From positions 1 to 9,705 of the forward strand of contig JAICVP010000063.1 of the NCBI GenBank assembly GCA_025935275.1: DNA of 9,705 bases, written 5' to 3'. Every line of letters begins with the position of its first letter. Position 1 is the first letter of the stretch. Under the pieces are notes generated by a model. That model made no database searches. It had not been told where the DNA came from and saw only the letters and a program-made list of their open reading frames with translations. The stretch comes from Thermoleophilia bacterium (lineage in GTDB: Bacteria > Actinomycetota > Thermoleophilia > Gaiellales > Gaiellaceae). A program made the translations under genes and the position numbers. Shown piece by piece: positions 1-6,656 of the stretch.

Positions 1-636
1 GAGCGCACGAAGCTGGACGAGGGGTTCGCGGCGGTCGAGGCCGTGCGCGAGGCCGTCGGCGATTCGATGGAGATCATGGTCGACCTCAACCAGGGATGGC
101 GGATGCCCGGCGACATCGGGCCGGCGCTCGACTTCGACGCTGTGGCCTCCGTGGCCGCGCGCCTGCGGGACCTCGGGGTCTTCTGGCTGGAGGAGCCGCT
201 TCCACGCGACGACGTGAAGGGGTACGCGGCGCTTCGCCAGGACGGCGGCCTGCGCATCGCGGGCGGCGAGATGGCACGGACGACCGCCGAGCTCGAGGCC
301 TTCGAGGCCGCAGACGGGCTCGACGTCTACCAGCCCGACGCGGTCCTGTCCGTCGGCCTCCTCCGGGAGCGGGAGCTCGCCGAGCGCGTCACCGCCCGGG
401 GTCATTCATTCACGCCGCACACATGGACGAACGGCATCGGTCTGCTTGCGAACCTTCACCTCACCGCGGGGGTAGGCGGCGGCCCCTACCTCGAATTTCC
501 GTACGACCCGCCGGGCTGGACGCCCGACCGGCGGGACTTCATGCTGGCGGAACCGATTCGCGTCGACCCGGAAGGATTCGTGACCGTCCCCGACCGCCCG
601 GGACTGGGGGTGGTGCTCGCCGATGGCCTCGTTTGA
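1..636 (+). CDS. Enolase-superfamily enzyme, mandelate racemase subgroup (5' truncated)
   Basis: The frame is open from base 1, so the gene starts outside the window; 211 C-terminal residues are visible. They form most of the TIM barrel of a mandelate racemase/muconate lactonizing enzyme-type protein, which abstracts the proton next to a carboxylate and then racemises or dehydrates a hydroxy- or sugar acid. Visible Mg2+ ligands, numbered from base 1, are D28 (VDLN), E64 (WLEEP) and E90 (GGE). The D113 (QPD) / H140 (TPHTW) pair has the 27-residue spacing of the D270-H297 dyad of mandelate racemase. About ten extra residues lie between D28 and E64 compared with the 26-residue family spacing. 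The capping domain and the KxK-type base are upstream. The stop overlaps the next gene by 14 bases, suggesting co-transcription. Superfamily assignment is firm; the substrate cannot be deduced, and sugar-acid dehydratase is one possibility. Confidence 0.9.
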   Translation, partial: ERTKLDEGFAAVEAVREAVGDSMEIMVDLNQGWRMPGDIGPALDFDAVASVAARLRDLGVFWLEEPLPRDDVKGYAALRQDGGLRIAGGEMARTTAELEAFEAADGLDVYQPDAVLSVGLLRERELAERVTARGHSFTPHTWTNGIGLLANLHLTAGVGGGPYLEFPYDPPGWTPDRRDFMLAEPIRVDPEGFVTVPDRPGLGVVLADGLV

Positions 637-1444
637 CGTCCACCAACACCTCTGGCCGGAACAGCTCGTCGCGGCTCTGCGCAAGCGAAGCCGGCCCCCG
701 CGGATCGACGGCGACGAGCTGATCCTCGGCGAGGGCACCTTCGACGCGGGGCTGGACGCGCATACGCTCGACGCGCGCCTGAGTCTGCTCGACGAGGTCG
801 GGATCGACACGGCTGTCGTCTCCCTCCAGCCCACGCTCGCGTGCGACGGGATCCCCGAGCTCGTCGATGCCTACCACAACGGCATCCTCGAGCTCGTCGC
901 GGCCGCAGGCGGGCGTCTGCAGGCGTTCGCGGTCGCGGAATGCCTGGAGGGCTTCGCAGGCGCCTGCATTCCCGCACCCACCGTGGTTGGCGGGATCGGC
1001 GAGCTCGCGGACGAGCTGGCCGCGGCAGGCCAGACGCTCTTCGTCCACCCCGGGCCGGTACCCCCTCCGCCCGCAGGCGCACCGGCGTGGTGGTCGGCGC
1101 TCGTCGACTACCCGGCCCAGATGCAAGCCGCGTACGCAGCATGGCTCACCCACGGGCACGCAGAGCTCCCGATCGTCTTCGCGTTCCTGGCAGGGGGTGC
1201 TCCGTTCCAGCTCGAGCGCCTGCGCGCACGCGGCGGCGACGTTCCGCAGATGGCGGTCTTCTTCGACACGGCCTCCTACGGGCCGCTGGCGCTTCGGCTC
1301 ACGGGCGAGGCCTGCGGTCAGGGCTGCCTCGTCTTTGGCAGTGACGCCCCCGTAATGGACGCAAACGCAGCCCTCGCGGCCGTGGAAGAGGCCGGCGTCT
1401 CCGAGGCGGCGCTTCGCACAAACGCAGGACAGCTCTTCGCGTGA
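623..1444 (+). CDS. Amidohydrolase-2-like TIM-barrel protein
   Basis: This 273-residue protein resembles the amidohydrolase-related family that includes ACMSD-type decarboxylases and lactonases. It has the N-terminal HxH metal motif (H7, H9 in DVHQHLW), a mid-barrel histidine (H142 in FVHPGP) and the late aspartate (D241 in FGSDAP). The segment that normally reads AHxGGG reads AFLAGG, so the usual histidine is F188 (TTC at 1184-1186). Activity may therefore be altered or lost. No signal peptide is seen, so it should be cytoplasmic. The ATG at 623 sits inside the end of the racemase-type gene, after a G-rich stretch at about 605-614 that may serve for ribosome binding. The TGA overlaps the GTG of the next gene. 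A hydrolytic or decarboxylating step in the same pathway as its neighbours is an inference; the substrate is unknown. Confidence 0.82.
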   Translation: MASFDVHQHLWPEQLVAALRKRSRPPRIDGDELILGEGTFDAGLDAHTLDARLSLLDEVGIDTAVVSLQPTLACDGIPELVDAYHNGILELVAAAGGRLQAFAVAECLEGFAGACIPAPTVVGGIGELADELAAAGQTLFVHPGPVPPPPAGAPAWWSALVDYPAQMQAAYAAWLTHGHAELPIVFAFLAGGAPFQLERLRARGGDVPQMAVFFDTASYGPLALRLTGEACGQGCLVFGSDAPVMDANAALAAVEEAGVSEAALRTNAGQLFA

Positions 1445-2340
1445 CCCCTACTCCCCTCGAGGAATCGACGCTCGCCGGCAGACGGCTCCTCCTCAAACGC
1501 GAGGACCTCCATGAGCTGGGCGCATTCAAATGGCGCGGGGCGCTGCCTGTGCTCGAGCGCTACGCGACGGACGGTGCCCACGCCGTCGTAACCGCCTCGA
1601 CCGGGAATCACGGGGCGGCGACAGCCTGGGCCGCGAGGCGCGTGGGCCTGCACGCGATCGTCTATGCGCCGGAAACGGCCAGTTCCGCGAAGCTCGCGCT
1701 GATAGAAGATGGCGGAGCCGAGATTCGGCAGACGGGTGCCGACCTCGACGCAGCGAAGGAGGAGGGCCGCGCGCACGCGTCACAGCTCGGCCTTCCTTTC
1801 TTCGAGGACGGCGCTGAGGCCGCTCAGTACGACGGGTATGGCGGCATCGCGGATGAGATCCTCGCGCAGGCTCCCGAGCGGCCCGCAGCCATCCTCGTTC
1901 CGCTCGGGAACGGTGCGCTCCTCGGGGGAATCGGGCTCACGATCACCCGCGACGCGCCGGAGGTCGAGCGCATCGGGGTAGCGGCGAAGGAGGCGCCGGT
2001 CATGGTCGACTCGTGGAACGCTGGCCGAGCGGTGGGGAGCGAGCAGTCGGCGACCTTCGCCGACGGTCTCGCGGTCAGGGTCGCTATTCCGCTTGCCGTC
2101 GAGGTCCTCGGCGAAGTTGCGACACGGATGATCACTGTCTCGGAGCGGCGCATCGCGGAAGCCGTGGGCGAGTACGCGTCCGCGGGGATCCGCGCGGAGG
2201 GAGCGGCGGCTGCGGCGCTGGCCGCGGTGCGAGATCTCGAGGACATCCCGGACCCGCTCGTCCTCATCGTCACCGGGCGGAACATCGACGAGGAGCTCTT
2301 CAAGCGGGCCTGCGAGCACCCGGACTCCTTCCCGGACTGA
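1441..2340 (+). CDS. PLP-dependent fold-type II lyase, threonine/serine dehydratase-like
   Basis: This 299-residue, single-domain enzyme of the tryptophan-synthase-beta fold has no ACT regulatory domain. The likely Schiff-base lysine is K30 in GAFKWRGA (family norm SFKxRGA). The substrate and cofactor loop is TASTGNHG at 51-58, and a glycine-rich phosphate loop, LGNGALLGG, lies near 165-173. Members usually deaminate threonine, serine or hydroxyaspartate-type amino acids to 2-oxo acids. Some motifs depart from classical threonine dehydratase: the C-terminal SGGN-type loop reads TGRN at 278-281, and STGNHG recalls threonine synthase or diaminopropionate lyase. The exact reaction is therefore open. 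The GTG start overlaps the previous stop as GTGA, with AGGA at 1426-1429 as a possible ribosome site. It probably acts on an amino-acid product of the operon. Its 3' end overlaps dprA on the other strand by 41 bases. Confidence 0.85.
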   Translation: MTPTPLEESTLAGRRLLLKREDLHELGAFKWRGALPVLERYATDGAHAVVTASTGNHGAATAWAARRVGLHAIVYAPETASSAKLALIEDGGAEIRQTGADLDAAKEEGRAHASQLGLPFFEDGAEAAQYDGYGGIADEILAQAPERPAAILVPLGNGALLGGIGLTITRDAPEVERIGVAAKEAPVMVDSWNAGRAVGSEQSATFADGLAVRVAIPLAVEVLGEVATRMITVSERRIAEAVGEYASAGIRAEGAAAAALAAVRDLEDIPDPLVLIVTGRNIDEELFKRACEHPDSFPD

Positions 2341-3190
2341 ACGAGCGGTAGACGCCGTCCGCCTGGGCGGCAAGACCACCCAACTCGAGCTCGACGAGTG
2401 CGGCGGCGACCTCCGCGCTCGAGAGTCCCGACGCCCTGGTGAGCTCGTCAGCCGCAGCCGCCCCATCGCCGAGGAGTCCGAGCAGGGATCGAGCCGCATC
2501 CGAGACCGAGGCGGTGCGCGGAGTCGGCTCGGGCTCGATCCCGAGCCCCTCGAGAACGTCGCGCACCCACGTCAACGGAGCCGCACCCTGGCGTAGCAGG
2601 TCGTTGGTGCCGGCGGAGAGTCCGCTCGTGATCTCTCCAGGCACGGCAAACACGTCACGCCCCAGCTCGAGCGCGAAATCGGCTGTGATCAGCGCTCCTG
2701 ACCGCTCACGCGCCTCGACAACGACGGTCGCGAGCGAGAGGCCGGCGATGATCCTGTTCCGCGCGGGGAATCGCCACGGAGCCGGCTCGACCCCGGGCGG
2801 ATACTCCGAGACCACAGCTCCCGAGGCGACGATGCGGCGCGCCAGCTCGGCATGGCTGCGCGGGTAGTCGCGGTCGATCCCGCATCCGAGCACGGCCACC
2901 GTCCGTCCGCCGCCTTCCAGAGCGCCGCGATGTGCCTCTCCGTCCACTCCTCGCGCGAGCCCGCTCACCACGACAACGCCAACAGCAGCCAGCTCGCGCG
3001 CGAGCGTCCGGGCGACCTGGGCCCCATACGCCGAGCACGACCGAGCGCCGACCACGGCAACGCCGGGCCGCGACAGCGCGTCGACCTCTCCCCGCACGAA
3101 GAGCCTCGACGGTGGATCGTGCAGCTCTGCGAGCGGGGGCGGATAACCGGGATCGTGCCTGGCGATCGCGTGAATGACCGTCAGGTCCAT
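2300..3190 (-). CDS. dprA: DNA processing protein DprA (short form)
   Basis: DprA binds incoming single-stranded DNA and loads RecA during natural transformation. The 296-residue product has the Rossmann-like core: VVGAR (46-50), SGLARGVDGEAH (76-87), GCG (102-104), FPARNRIIAG (131-140), SGALITA (164-170) and a VPGE...GTNDLLRQGA stretch (184-204). A winged-helix domain follows at about 226-283 (DELTRASGLSSAEVAAAL). The N-terminal helical SAM-like domain found in many homologues is missing: the core lead-in (GYPPPLAELHDPPSRLF) begins at about residue 15. The frame stays open upstream, but that part lies over comM and has no DprA character, so I chose ATG 3190, which overlaps the comM stop by 10 bases and suggests translational coupling. 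The last dozen residues (arginine-, glycine- and proline-rich) overlap the convergent lyase gene. Identity is firm; competence of this organism is not shown. Confidence 0.95.
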   Translation of the reverse strand: MDLTVIHAIARHDPGYPPPLAELHDPPSRLFVRGEVDALSRPGVAVVGARSCSAYGAQVARTLARELAAVGVVVVSGLARGVDGEAHRGALEGGGRTVAVLGCGIDRDYPRSHAELARRIVASGAVVSEYPPGVEPAPWRFPARNRIIAGLSLATVVVEARERSGALITADFALELGRDVFAVPGEITSGLSAGTNDLLRQGAAPLTWVRDVLEGLGIEPEPTPRTASVSDAARSLLGLLGDGAAAADELTRASGLSSAEVAAALVELELGGLAAQADGVYRSFSPGRSPGARRPA

Positions 3191-4638
3191 GAGCCGAGCT
3201 CCGTCGGAGACCGGTACGAAAGCGCCTCGGCGACATGCTCGGCGCCCACGCTGGCCTCGCCGGCCAAAGCCGCGATCGTTTCCGCGACTCGGGCGACACG
3301 CGCGCGACCGCGTCCGGACAGAGGCAATGAGTCCACCGCTCTTGCGAGCAGCTCTGCTCCCGGTTTCGAGAGATCGGGAGGATCGCGCAGGCGAACGGCA
3401 GCAGACTCCACTCGCCCACGCACGACCGCCGAGGCCTCGCCGGGAGATCCAGCGAGCTCCGTCGAGCGCGCCCGTGGAACCTGCACGACGAGGTCGAAGC
3501 GGTCGAGCAGCGCCCGGGACAGCTTGTCCCGATAGGCGGCGAGACGCTGCGGAGAGCAGGAGCACTGTGCCGCCGGATCGCCCCGGCCGCCGCAGGGGCA
3601 CAGGTTCATCGTGCCGACGAGGACGAAGCGAGCGGGAAAGACCGCGTGCCCCTGGACGCGGGCGATGGCGATGCTGCCGTCCTCCAGTGGCTGCCGCAGC
3701 GCCTCGAGGGCGGGCCGGTAGAACTCCGCGAGCTCGTCCAGGAAGAGCACACCGCGATGCGCGAGCGTGGCCTCGCCGGGACGCGGCCCCGCACCTCCGC
3801 CGACGATGGCGGCCGTCGAAGCGGTGTGGTGCGGGGCGCGAAAAGGGGGCCGGTCAACCAGAGGCCTGCCCGCGGGGAGCAAGCCGGCGACCGAGTGGAT
3901 GCGCGTCACCTCGAGCGCCTGCTCGATCGTGAGCTCCGGCAAGATGCCGGGAAGCCGGCGCGCGAGCATCGTCTTGCCCGTCCCCGGCGGCCCGGCCAGC
4001 AGGAGGTTGTGCCGGCCTGCCGCGGCCAGCTCCAGAGCCCGGCGTGCGCGCTCCTGGCCCCGCACGTCCGCGAGATCGGGCCCCCCCGATCCGTTGCGGG
4101 CCTCCGGCGGAGCGACGCGAGGCGGTTTGAACGTGCCCCGCAGGTAGGCGCCGGCTTGAGCCAAATGCTCGACCGGGATGGGCTCGATTCCGGCGAGGGC
4201 AGCCTCCGGCGCCGATTCAGGAGGACAAATGAGTCGTTCGAGCCCGGCCCGCCGCGCAGCCTCGGCCGCGACGAGCGCACCGGGGACGGGCCGTACGCGG
4301 CCGTCCAGCGCCAGCTCTCCGAGAGCGGCGTGCTGAGCCAGGCGCTCGGCCGGAATCTGGTGCGACGCGGCCAGCACCGCAAGAGCGATCGGCAGATCGA
4401 AACCGGAGCCCTCTTTCCGCAGGCCCGCGGGCGCGAGGTTGACCGTGAGCCGCCGCAGCGGCCACTCGAGCTCCGCGCTCGTTATTCCGCTCCTGACGCG
4501 CTCCTTCGCCTCCTGGCAGGCCTTGTCCGGAAGCCCCACGATCGAGAACGCCGGCACACCTCGCTGAAGGTGCGCTTCGACCTCGACCGGCCAGGCCTCG
4601 AGCCCGACGAGAGCATGCGTGGTGGCGCGCGCAAGCAC
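3181..4638 (-). CDS. comM: YifB/ComM family Mg-chelatase-like AAA+ ATPase
   Basis: This 485-residue protein has full family length. An N-terminal Lon-protease-like fold (about 15-165) contains VNLAPAGLRKEGSGFDLPIA. It is followed by an AAA+ module with Walker A GPPGTGKT (216-223), Walker B VLFLDE (297-302) and LLDRFDL (377-383). A C-terminal Mg-chelatase helical domain ends in YRSPTELGSWT. Four cysteines (347, 349, 359, 361) lie in the CPCGGRGD...CSCSP stretch typical of the family and may bind metal. In Vibrio, ComM is a hexameric helicase driving branch migration while transforming DNA is integrated, which fits dprA directly downstream. The start is GTG 4638 because the product then begins MLAR as in homologues. 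A GAGGT stretch abuts the start codon, too close for a normal Shine-Dalgarno site. It is the first gene of its unit, reading away from the divergent secreted-protein gene. Confidence 0.95.
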   Translation of the reverse strand: MLARATTHALVGLEAWPVEVEAHLQRGVPAFSIVGLPDKACQEAKERVRSGITSAELEWPLRRLTVNLAPAGLRKEGSGFDLPIALAVLAASHQIPAERLAQHAALGELALDGRVRPVPGALVAAEAARRAGLERLICPPESAPEAALAGIEPIPVEHLAQAGAYLRGTFKPPRVAPPEARNGSGGPDLADVRGQERARRALELAAAGRHNLLLAGPPGTGKTMLARRLPGILPELTIEQALEVTRIHSVAGLLPAGRPLVDRPPFRAPHHTASTAAIVGGGAGPRPGEATLAHRGVLFLDELAEFYRPALEALRQPLEDGSIAIARVQGHAVFPARFVLVGTMNLCPCGGRGDPAAQCSCSPQRLAAYRDKLSRALLDRFDLVVQVPRARSTELAGSPGEASAVVRGRVESAAVRLRDPPDLSKPGAELLARAVDSLPLSGRGRARVARVAETIAALAGEASVGAEHVAEALSYRSPTELGSWT

Positions 4639-4703
4639 ACCTCGAAGCTACGCCGCCAAAGCTCACGAAACGCGCACCGGATGAGCCGTGATCGCGCGAC
4701 CTG

Positions 4704-4732
4704 GTGACAAATGCGACACGGAGGAGTATCTT
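4704..4732 (+). promoter_or_regulatory. Candidate sigma-70-type promoter for the secreted propeller gene
   Basis: GTGACA at 4704-4709 matches the TTGACA -35 consensus in five of six positions. TATCTT at 4727-4732 matches TATAAT in four of six, and the spacer is exactly 17 bases. This would put the transcription start near 4739, about 23 bases before the ATG at 4762. It lies in the only sizeable intergenic gap. It is judged by eye, with no expression evidence. Confidence 0.45.
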
Positions 4733-4750
4733 CTGGCTTCGCTTCACGAA

Positions 4751-4759
4751 AAGGAGAGG
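4751..4759 (+). promoter_or_regulatory. Ribosome binding site that decides the start of the secreted protein
   Basis: AAGGAGAGG lies with AAGGAG five bases before ATG 4762. It is the strongest Shine-Dalgarno match in the window. It favours ATG 4762 over the in-frame ATG 4711, which would add 17 hydrophilic residues before the signal peptide and would start upstream of the candidate -10 box. Confidence 0.8.
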
Positions 4760-4761
4760 CA

Positions 4762-5673
4762 ATGCGCAGGGGTCTTGTCATCGTCGTCATCGCTGCGGCG
4801 CTGGTTGCCGTTCCAGCAGCAGATGCGCTCCTCAGCCAGCAAGGCGTAAAGACGACCGGGCGCTACGAGCAGGTCCCGGCCGCCGAGACGGACGGCTCGA
4901 CCCAGTACTTCGCGTGGAGCCAGAACTCCCGCGCGCACCGAAACCACTTCAACGCTTTCCTCACGCGCACCGGCGACTCCCGGGTCAAGCTCAACGCCAA
5001 GGGCGAGGGCTACGTGGGCGGCATCGACCCGCCCGTCGTCGTCTACCAGCAGGTCGTGAACGGCCAGTCGAACCTCAAGCTCTACAACGCCGTCACGCAG
5101 GCGCGGACAGATCCGCCTGCCGGCGTCAACACCCTTGACTGGGAATGGGAGCCCAGCATTTCCGGTGACTGGCTCATCTTCGGCCGCCAGACGAACACCA
5201 CCCATTTCGTCATCCTCCGCAGCCTGACGACGCCGACCGAGGTCATCCTCGACCAGGGCCCGCGCTTCCGGCACGCTGGTCAGGTGAACGGCGACTTCGC
5301 GGCCTGGACGCGCTGCACGAGGACGACCTGCAACGTGGTACGAAAGCAGATCTCCACGGACACCAACACCGTCCTCTCCAAGCCGTCGACCAAGTACCAA
5401 TACGGCGGCGCGGTCACGTCGACCGGAATCGTCTACGTGGCCCGGAGCGGTCCGAAATGCGGCGCCGACGTGAAGATGGTCCGCTATTTCGGCGCAACCG
5501 ACCCCGCCGAAGGCACGATCGTCGCGGATCTCGGCACAAGCGGGCGGGACTTCTGGAGCGCTTACGCGCGCGACAACGCCGACGGCAGCGTCGACGTGTT
5601 CTACGACCGGTATCTCTGCGGCAAGAGCACGTCGGACATCTACAGCGTCCACGACCCACACCCCGGCCCTTAG
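4762..5673 (+). CDS. Secreted protein, probable six-bladed beta-propeller
   Basis: I do not recognise a named family. The 303-residue product starts MRRG, followed by a hydrophobic stretch (5-19) and a likely signal-peptidase site near AADA (19-22), so export is likely. The mature part shows six repeats of about 30 residues, near 43-71, 87-113, 128-157, 170-199, 212-243 and 263-296. Each has a hydrophobic strand such as DWLIFGR, DFAAWTR, GIVYVAR or DVFYDR, then a variable loop and a second strand ending in a short polar turn. This pattern resembles TolB/PD40-type propeller blades. Four cysteines are present: C185/C190 flank one loop in blade 4, while C233 and C286 occupy equivalent places in blades 5 and 6, so disulfides are plausible. 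There is no lipobox, anchor or catalytic motif. It is alone on the plus strand between yraN and comM, and its stop overlaps the yraN stop. The function is unknown; a binding or scaffold role is only a guess. Confidence 0.85.
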   Translation: MRRGLVIVVIAAALVAVPAADALLSQQGVKTTGRYEQVPAAETDGSTQYFAWSQNSRAHRNHFNAFLTRTGDSRVKLNAKGEGYVGGIDPPVVVYQQVVNGQSNLKLYNAVTQARTDPPAGVNTLDWEWEPSISGDWLIFGRQTNTTHFVILRSLTTPTEVILDQGPRFRHAGQVNGDFAAWTRCTRTTCNVVRKQISTDTNTVLSKPSTKYQYGGAVTSTGIVYVARSGPKCGADVKMVRYFGATDPAEGTIVADLGTSGRDFWSAYARDNADGSVDVFYDRYLCGKSTSDIYSVHDPHPGP

Positions 5674-6020
5674 CCGAGCGGCACGCGCTCGATCCGTTTT
5701 CCGCGCACGCCCACGACCTCGAGCGCGATCTCCAGCTCGAGGAGCTCCGGGTGGCCCGCGAGCCAGATCTCGGCCGCCCGTCGCACACGGCGCTCCTTCT
5801 CGGGGCCGACGGCCTCACGCGGATCCCCGTACCCCTCCCCGCTGCGCGCCTTGACCTCACAGAAGACGACTCGCCGCCCGCGGCGCAGCACGATGTCCAG
5901 CTCGTTGCGCCCGGCCCGGGCGTTCGCTGCCAGGACGCGGTAGCCGCGGAGGCGGTAGTAGAGGCGGACGCGCCGCTCTGCTCTAGGCCCGAGCGCCCGC
6001 GCCGACGGTCTCGCCGGCAT
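5670..6020 (-). CDS. yraN: YraN/UPF0102 family protein, nuclease-like fold
   Basis: This 116-residue product has the usual length of this small, widespread family with a restriction-endonuclease-like (PD-(D/E)xK) fold. Visible features are the N-terminal GPRAE (11-15), ELD (40-42) and CEVKARS (54-60), the acidic and lysine residues of the putative active site, followed by a basic helix (EKERRVRRAA). The family's cellular role is poorly defined; a link to DNA processing is suggested by its common place near rnhB and comM-dprA. I chose ATG 6020 because family similarity begins a few residues later, although the frame stays open to 6119 inside rnhB. This gives a 38-base overlap with the rnhB end. 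The TAA at 5670-5672 overlaps the TAG of the convergent secreted-protein gene. Confidence 0.9.
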   Translation of the reverse strand: MPARPSARALGPRAERRVRLYYRLRGYRVLAANARAGRNELDIVLRRGRRVVFCEVKARSGEGYGDPREAVGPEKERRVRRAAEIWLAGHPELLELEIALEVVGVRGKRIERVPLG

Positions 6021-6639
6021 AGCAGCGGGCCTCGAAGGAAAGGCGGTGGATGTCGCTCGGGCCGCGCTCACGCACGACGGCAGAGTGCCCGGGGGTGATG
6101 TAGCCGACGTGCGACGCAAAGCCGTAGGCGGGATAGAGCGCGTCGAGGCGGTGCATCGCGCGGTCGCGGACGACCTTCGCGACTATGGAGGCGGCGGCGA
6201 TCGCCGCGCTCCGCGTGTCCCCGTCGACGACGGCCCTGTGCTCGGGTGCCAGCGGGCCGAGCCTGAACCCGTCGACGAGGCACACCTCGGCCGGAGGCGA
6301 AAGGTCGGCCAGCGTCTCGCGGAGGCCGCGGAGGTTCGAGCGGTGTAAGCCGTCGGAGTCGATGACCGCGGGTGGGATGATGCGGACCGCGATGCGCGAG
6401 GCGCAGCCGGTCACGGCGAGGAAGAGGCGCGCGCGCTCGTCCGGCGTGAGCTGCTTCGAGTCGTTCAGGATCGCGAGCGGGCGCACCTTGTGGTCGCGCA
6501 GCACGCCGTAGTCGAAGAGGACCGCGGCAGTCACGAGCGGGCCCGCCAGGCTTCCGCGGCCGGCCTCGTCAGCCCCCGCGACGAAACGCGCCCCGAGCCG
6601 GCGATCGAAATTGAGGAGCTTCCGGCCCGTCTTGCGCAC
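5983..6639 (-). CDS. rnhB: Ribonuclease HII
   Basis: RNase HII cuts the RNA strand of RNA-DNA hybrids and removes single misincorporated ribonucleotides from DNA, in the cytoplasm. The 218-residue product carries the full active site: D24 and E25 in GADEAGRG, D123 in VDGF and D141 in DGDTRSAAIAAASIVAKVVRD (139-159). It also has NDSKQL (59-64), the GYITPGH tyrosine region (179-185) and GPSDIHRLSF (193-202). The start is GTG 6639; no in-frame ATG lies nearby and the DEAGRG motif comes only 24 residues later. No good Shine-Dalgarno sequence is seen in the 17-base gap after rplS, so translation may depend on coupling within the operon. The C-terminal tail (GETVGAGARA) overlaps yraN. Confidence 0.96.
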   Translation of the reverse strand: MRKTGRKLLNFDRRLGARFVAGADEAGRGSLAGPLVTAAVLFDYGVLRDHKVRPLAILNDSKQLTPDERARLFLAVTGCASRIAVRIIPPAVIDSDGLHRSNLRGLRETLADLSPPAEVCLVDGFRLGPLAPEHRAVVDGDTRSAAIAAASIVAKVVRDRAMHRLDALYPAYGFASHVGYITPGHSAVVRERGPSDIHRLSFEARCYAGETVGAGARA

Positions 6640-6656
6640 GGGCCCGAGGATAGCGC

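Noticed and set aside
3191..3601. N-terminal extension of the dprA frame up to 3601
   Set aside because: It lies over the comM 3' part in another frame and encodes arginine- and serine-rich sequence with no DprA homology; ATG 3190 fits the family.
4078..4087. Run of seven Cs in comM as a possible frameshift site
   Set aside because: The comM frame is intact across it and matches the family on both sides, so there is no sign of slippage.
3646..4707. 353-codon plus-strand frame opposite comM
   Set aside because: It is antisense to the well-conserved comM gene; its composition is that of a shadow frame.
4711..4761. Earlier ATG for the secreted protein
   Set aside because: It would put polar residues before the signal peptide, has no ribosome site and starts before the candidate -10 box.
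4744..5661. 305-codon minus-strand frame opposite the secreted-protein gene
   Set aside because: The plus-strand frame has a promoter, strong ribosome site, signal peptide and repeat structure; the opposite frame has none.
6021..6119. Longer YraN starting at 6119
   Set aside because: The extra residues lie inside rnhB in another frame and do not resemble the YraN N-terminus.
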